NCBI GenBank assembly: GCA_003554465.1
Contig: PWGL01000058.1
Location: 1-8,498 of the forward strand
DNA from: Candidatus Pacearchaeota archaeon
GTDB taxonomy: Archaea > Nanobdellota > Nanobdellia > Pacearchaeales > GW2011-AR1
Length of the DNA: 8,498 bases
Direction: 5' to 3'
Shown here: positions 6,171 through 8,498 of the stretch, piece by piece
Layout of the letters: each line of letters starts with the position of its first letter
How positions within the stretch are numbered: the first letter of the stretch is position 1
Program-made: the position numbers and the translations under genes
Notes under the pieces: model-generated
Database searches by the model: none
Told to the model about the DNA's origin: nothing
The model's input: the letters and a program-made list of their open reading frames with translations, nothing else

Positions 6171-7940
6171 TTATTCCTTTTGAGCAACTAATGAATTTTC
6201 CTCTTCTGCCGCGTCAATATATTCGATAATACCTTCTTCAATTAAATTGCTCCAGCTAACTTCATCTTTTTCTAACTTTTCTAAATATTCTTTACTCAAC
6301 TTCTTCTCTCCATTTTCTACGACTATCAAAGGCCTCAACACTCTACCTACCTCTGTACTAAGATTAACAGTTTCAGTAACATCATCAAGATTTACACTCA
6401 TCTCTTTTGGGAAATTATTATTTCTTCTTTCATCTTTAATCTTTTTAGAGAATTCTTCACCATTATCTACAGAACCGATAAATCTCCCGTTGAAAAAAAC
6501 ATCATATTGGTTTTGCTCAGCGGTATGTTTTTCCATGCTTAAATTTACAAGCTTTTCTAAAAATTTATTTTCATCTAATTTAACATCTGTGGATATTCTG
6601 GCCATCAAAGATAAATTTTTTCTTAGGCCAATTTCTGTCCCTTCTGGTGTTTCTATAGGGCAGAATCTACCATAGTGTGTGGGGTGCAGGGTTCTAGCCA
6701 TAAAGTTGGCTATCTGACCCGGCAGAACACTAGTGACTCTTTGCAGTTCAGACAGGATAGACAAATAATTTGTTTTATCCATATTTTGGGTCACCCCTGT
6801 TCTTTGGCCAATCCAATTCCCAGTAGCCATAGCAGATTTAACTCTATGGGAAAATAATGTTGATTTTGCCACAGTCTTTAGGGAGTAATATTTGTTTCTT
6901 TTCAAAGTTTTTCCTAAAGAATATTGAATATCTCTAACTAAAATATTTAAGTTAACTCTAACTAAATCTGAAAGTAAGTCTCCGGACATCTTTACTCTTT
7001 TATTTGCATAATGGTCCTTATCTGTATATAATGATTTGTCTTCTTTCGCAATTAAAAATTGTTTGATAAGTTTGCATAAGGTTATTGCTTTCTCCATCCT
7101 TCTCTCTTTCCCCATCCCTATATGGGGCATGAAATAATTATCTATCCTATTTTCTACCCTATCTAATTTTTCTTTCATTGTTCCATGCAAATTAGCAATA
7201 TTGGCAAGTTTTTCTTTTGCTTCTTCTTCAGAACCTATATCTGTATATTCATATAAGTTAACAATAAGAGAATCGGTCTCTTTATCAATATATTTTGACA
7301 TGTCACTTTCTTTTTCAAGTCCTAATGCTTTTAGAAGCAATATAGCGGGTATATCTCTAAATCTAGAGAATGTAATCTGAATTATTCCGTTCTTATTCTC
7401 GTTTATAGAAATAGGTATCCTATATGCACCTTTAGCAGAAAATATTCTTAATAAAAGATCTCCTTTCTTTTCTTCTATAAATGGCTGGTTTGCAGCTAAG
7501 TCTTCCATAAGAATCATACTTCTTTCATTACCATTAATTATGAAATATCCACCCTTATCTCTAGGATCGATATAATGTTCTTTTTTTTCTTCCTCATCCA
7601 TACCGTGAGTGCTACAAATTTCACTTCCGACCATAACAGGAAGCCTTCCTATTTCAACTTCCTCGCTTTCACTATACTCCCCTCTTTTAACATTAATTTC
7701 TAAATATATAGGAGCAGTATAATTTAAGTTTCTCAATCTGGCCTCTGACGGGGTGACTAATGATGAAGATCCATCAGCCTCAATTATATTTGGTTTGTCA
7801 ACCCTTATATTTCCTAAATTTATTTCAAATTCATCATGAGTTATATCTTTATTTAAGTCGTCAACAATTTTCTGCAATCTTTCCTTAATAAAGTAATTAT
7901 AAGAAGTAATATTACTCTCAACTAAGCTATGGTCTTTCAA
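6171..7940 (-). CDS. rpoB2: RNA polymerase subunit B'', N-terminal part of RpoB
   Basis: The open part is 589 residues and forms the protrusion, lobe and fork of the beta/Rpb2-type subunit. Visible: SYNYFI (13-18); PSEARLRNLNYTAPIYLE (64-81); GRLPVMVGSEIC (98-109); GGYFIINGNERSMI (130-143); DKDHYANKRVKMSGDLL (307-323); fork/rifampicin-region homologue RTLHPTHYGRFCPIETPEG (416-434) and GLRKNLSL (438-445); VFFNGRFIG (481-489); GRVLRPLIV (532-540); and the acidic end IEYIDAAEEEN (572-582). Methanogen B'' is around 500 residues and, as I recall, ends before the VFxNGxLIG segment, so this product extends about 100 residues beyond the classical split. It starts only at a TTG (7940) with no visible Shine-Dalgarno. 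The natural frame continues upstream to an ATG at 7979, interrupted by TGA at 7958-7956. TAA (6173-6171) ends it in the middle of conserved sequence. Confidence 0.92.
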   Translation of the reverse strand: MKDHSLVESNITSYNYFIKERLQKIVDDLNKDITHDEFEINLGNIRVDKPNIIEADGSSSLVTPSEARLRNLNYTAPIYLEINVKRGEYSESEEVEIGRLPVMVGSEICSTHGMDEEEKKEHYIDPRDKGGYFIINGNERSMILMEDLAANQPFIEEKKGDLLLRIFSAKGAYRIPISINENKNGIIQITFSRFRDIPAILLLKALGLEKESDMSKYIDKETDSLIVNLYEYTDIGSEEEAKEKLANIANLHGTMKEKLDRVENRIDNYFMPHIGMGKERRMEKAITLCKLIKQFLIAKEDKSLYTDKDHYANKRVKMSGDLLSDLVRVNLNILVRDIQYSLGKTLKRNKYYSLKTVAKSTLFSHRVKSAMATGNWIGQRTGVTQNMDKTNYLSILSELQRVTSVLPGQIANFMARTLHPTHYGRFCPIETPEGTEIGLRKNLSLMARISTDVKLDENKFLEKLVNLSMEKHTAEQNQYDVFFNGRFIGSVDNGEEFSKKIKDERRNNNFPKEMSVNLDDVTETVNLSTEVGRVLRPLIVVENGEKKLSKEYLEKLEKDEVSWSNLIEEGIIEYIDAAEEENSLVAQKE

Positions 7941-7979
7941 ATACTTTTTTACTATTCAGTGATTATCTTTTTTAGACAT
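7941..7979 (-). other. N-terminal extension of rpoB'' interrupted by in-frame TGA
   Basis: Directly upstream of the TTG at 7940, in the same frame, 13 codons lead back to an ATG at 7979: MSKKDNH, TGA (7958-7956), then IVKKY, joining LKDHSLVESNITSYN. Archaeal RpoB and Rpb2 begin with a conserved Trp followed by a short helix, K/R-E-K-G-L-V and S-Y/F-N-x-F. The part after the stop fits this pattern, and the TGA lies at or within one residue of the Trp. The ATG sits 23 bases after the rpoH stop, a normal operon spacing. One G-to-A change (TGG to TGA) would explain the sequence. Confidence 0.75.
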
Positions 7980-8002
7980 TCTTAGATTTTCCTAATATAA
8001 TT

Positions 8003-8227
8003 TTAAATGACTACCCTATAATAAGGCCCATCTTCCCTTTCAACTTTAATTATTTCTCCGATTTTACAGTCTTCAGGAAGAGCAGAATCTTTTTTATCGA
8101 TTTTTGGTAATTGAGATAAAGATATATTGTATTTTTCCAAAAGCTGCTCAGCTTCTTCTTGACTTAATTTAGAATGTTTTGGCTGTAATTTGTGCATTGT
8201 TTTTTTATTTTTGGGATTTAATTGCAT
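8003..8227 (-). CDS. rpoH: RNA polymerase subunit H (Rpb5 C-terminal homologue)
   Basis: This small 74-residue subunit corresponds to the C-terminal domain of eukaryotic Rpb5 and sits on the lower jaw, contacting incoming DNA. Visible signatures are HKLQPKHSKLSQEEAEQLLEKY (12-33, the H-x-L-x-P-K-H motif and first helices), QLPKI (39-43) and the conserved end GEIIKVERxxGPYYRVVI (57-74), here with a short loop, making the protein slightly shorter than the usual 75-85 residues. I chose ATG 8227 over the second Met (8197) because family members have several residues before H-x-L-x-P-K-H. It is the first gene of the polymerase operon, as in other archaea, with a BRE/TATA element about 50 bases upstream. 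rpoB'' follows at once. Confidence 0.94.
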   Translation of the reverse strand: MQLNPKNKKTMHKLQPKHSKLSQEEAEQLLEKYNISLSQLPKIDKKDSALPEDCKIGEIIKVEREDGPYYRVVI

Positions 8228-8272
8228 AATTATAAATACAATTTAAAGATATTAAAAGAAAGCAAAATTAGG

Positions 8273-8287
8273 TTTTTAAACCTTTCG
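8273..8287 (-). promoter_or_regulatory. BRE/TATA promoter of the rpoH-rpoB-rpoA operon
   Basis: The minus strand reads CGAAAGG (8287-8281) and then TTTAAAAA (8280-8273), a classic archaeal BRE followed by a TATA box. Transcription would start about 25 bases downstream, near 8251, giving a leader of about 24 bases before the rpoH ATG at 8227. No clear Shine-Dalgarno precedes that ATG. Nothing else between the tRNA genes and rpoH looks as promoter-like. Confidence 0.65.
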
Positions 8288-8316
8288 GTATATCTTGTAT
8301 GTAGTAACTAATCAAT

Positions 8317-8331
8317 CTAATTTGAAATTAG
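8317..8331. repeat. Short perfect inverted repeat upstream of the rpoH promoter
   Basis: CTAATTT-G-AAATTAG has two 7-base arms around one central base. It lies about 30 bases upstream of the rpoH BRE and downstream of the tRNA-Lys gene. It could be a dimeric regulator site. It is too tight for an RNA hairpin loop, and it is AT-rich, so chance is quite possible. Confidence 0.3.
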
Positions 8332-8335
8332 CAGT

Positions 8336-8359
8336 AAAAATCTTAATTCTAGATTAAAA
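8336..8359 (-). terminator. Possible T-tract terminator of the tRNA-Ile/tRNA-Lys unit
   Basis: Right after the tRNA-Lys discriminator base the minus strand carries TTTT (8359-8356), and 15 bases later TTTTT (8340-8336). Such oligo-T runs are the usual archaeal termination signal and would separate the tRNA transcript from the rpoH operon. Confidence 0.4.
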
Positions 8360-8433
8360 TGGGCCCGGTGGGACTTGAACCCACGACACCTAGCTTAAAA
8401 GGCTAGTGCTCTTGCCACTTGAGCTATGCCCCC
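8360..8433 (-). tRNA. tRNA-Lys (anticodon UUU), acceptor stem badly paired
   Basis: This 74-base gene has T8-A9, D-stem GCTC/GAGC, anticodon stem CTAGC/GCTAG with loop CTTTTAA (anticodon TTT, minus-strand bases 8399-8397), variable loop GTGTC, T-stem GTGGG/CCCAC with loop TTCAAGT, and discriminator A (8360). No CCA is encoded and there is no intron. The 3' acceptor strand CGGGCCC is what I expect of archaeal tRNA-Lys, whose 5' strand is normally GGGCCCG. Here the 5' strand is GGGGGCA (8433-8427), so pairs 4 (G-G), 5 (G-G) and 7 (A-C) are mismatched. It may be a working but altered tRNA, a chimera, a decaying copy or a sequence error. It is 5 bases downstream of tRNA-Ile and probably co-transcribed with it. 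Confidence 0.88.
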
Positions 8434-8438
8434 ATTGT

Positions 8439-8498
8439 TGGTAGGTCTGGATGGACTTGAACCATCTGCCTTACGCTTATCAGGCGTACGCTCTAACC
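8439..8498 (-). tRNA. tRNA-Ile (anticodon GAU), 5' end outside the window
   Basis: The visible part runs from the D-loop (GGTTAGAGC) to the 3' end. The anticodon stem is TACGC/GCGTA with loop CTGATAA, so the anticodon is GAT (8481-8479), which reads AUU and AUC. The T-stem is GATGG/CCATC with loop TTCAAGT. The 3' acceptor strand CAGACCT is followed by discriminator A (8442) and an encoded CCA (8441-8439). The acceptor 5' strand and part of the D-arm lie beyond the edge, so acceptor pairing cannot be checked. The encoded CCA contrasts with the neighbouring tRNA-Lys, which lacks it. Confidence 0.9.

Noticed and set aside
6247..6675. Plus-strand open frame of 142 codons opposite rpoB''
   Set aside because: It is fully antisense to strongly conserved RpoB sequence, its product has no recognisable motif, and it looks like a shadow of the AT-rich codons. 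The same holds for plus-strand frames at 737-982, 2744-3019, 4025-4297 and others.
7956..7958. Genome-wide reassignment of TGA to Trp
   Set aside because: Ordinary TGG codons encode Trp in rpoA (W193, bases 4134-4132) and rpoB'' (W563, bases 6254-6252), and rps12 ends at TGA exactly where S12 proteins end, overlapping the rps7 ATG. TGA is therefore a working stop. A local event or an error remains possible.
7950..7979. Selenocysteine or pyrrolysine insertion at the in-frame stops
   Set aside because: RpoB has no known selenoprotein or pyrrolysine-containing form, pyrrolysine uses TAG, and I see no convincing stem-loop of SECIS type nearby.
8343..8358. Near-palindrome TTAATTCTAGATTAA next to the tRNA-Lys 3' end as an integration site
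   Set aside because: It is short, imperfect and AT-rich; no integrase gene or repeated tRNA 3' segment is visible in the window.
8360..8433. tRNA-Lys as a split or intron-containing tRNA gene
   Set aside because: The D-arm, anticodon arm, variable loop and T-arm are contiguous and of normal length, with no insertion at the usual intron site. Only the 5' acceptor strand is off, which does not match known half-tRNA layouts.
1..8498. CRISPR array, insertion sequence, toxin-antitoxin or other accessory system
   Set aside because: I saw no direct repeat series, terminal inverted repeats, transposase or unexplained coding space. The longest spacer without a gene is 135 bases.

Overview
The window is an AT-rich piece of an archaeal chromosome. 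It carries the archaeal RNA polymerase / ribosomal protein (str-like) cluster, and every gene is on the minus strand. Read in the direction of transcription (high to low coordinates) the order is: tRNA-Ile(GAU, cut by the window edge), tRNA-Lys(UUU), rpoH, rpoB'' , rpoB', a fused rpoA (A'+A''), nusA-like, rps12 and the first 44 codons of rps7. The archaeal assignment rests on RpoH, the two-KH-domain NusA, the archaeal S12/S7 sequences, the BRE/TATA-type promoters and the gene order. A low-GC, divergent euryarchaeal or DPANN-type lineage seems likely from the style of the RpoB' sequence, but this is an inference from memory, not a tree.

Layout. 8439-8498 and 8360-8433 are two tRNA genes 5 bp apart. 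8234-8359 is a short spacer with T-tracts and a good BRE/TATA promoter pointing at rpoH. 1144-8227 is a tightly packed operon, rpoH-rpoB''-rpoB'-rpoA, with gaps of a few to about 60 bases; nusA follows after 21 bases. 562-696 is a 135-base spacer with T-tracts and a second promoter-like element. It is followed by rps12 and rps7, which overlap as ATGA. Together the genes supply the large catalytic subunits (A, B) and jaw subunit (H) of RNA polymerase, a presumed transcription/RNA-binding factor (NusA), and the decoding-site and head proteins of the small ribosomal subunit.

What is unusual. (1) RNA polymerase is partitioned in an unusual way: A' and A'' are fused into one 1188-residue chain with almost no linker where they are normally split. 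B is divided instead, by one TAA in an otherwise continuous frame, at a place that does not look like the classical B''/B' boundary. (2) A second in-frame stop, TGA, lies at codon 8 of the natural rpoB'' reading frame, near where the family has a conserved Trp, leaving only a TTG codon as start. (3) The tRNA-Lys gene has a normal D-arm, anticodon arm and T-arm, but three of seven acceptor-stem pairs are mismatched. (4) rpl30e, usually between rpoA'' and nusA, is absent. I saw no CRISPR array, insertion sequence, defence system or other accessory cassette; the interest lies in how core genes are broken, fused or altered.
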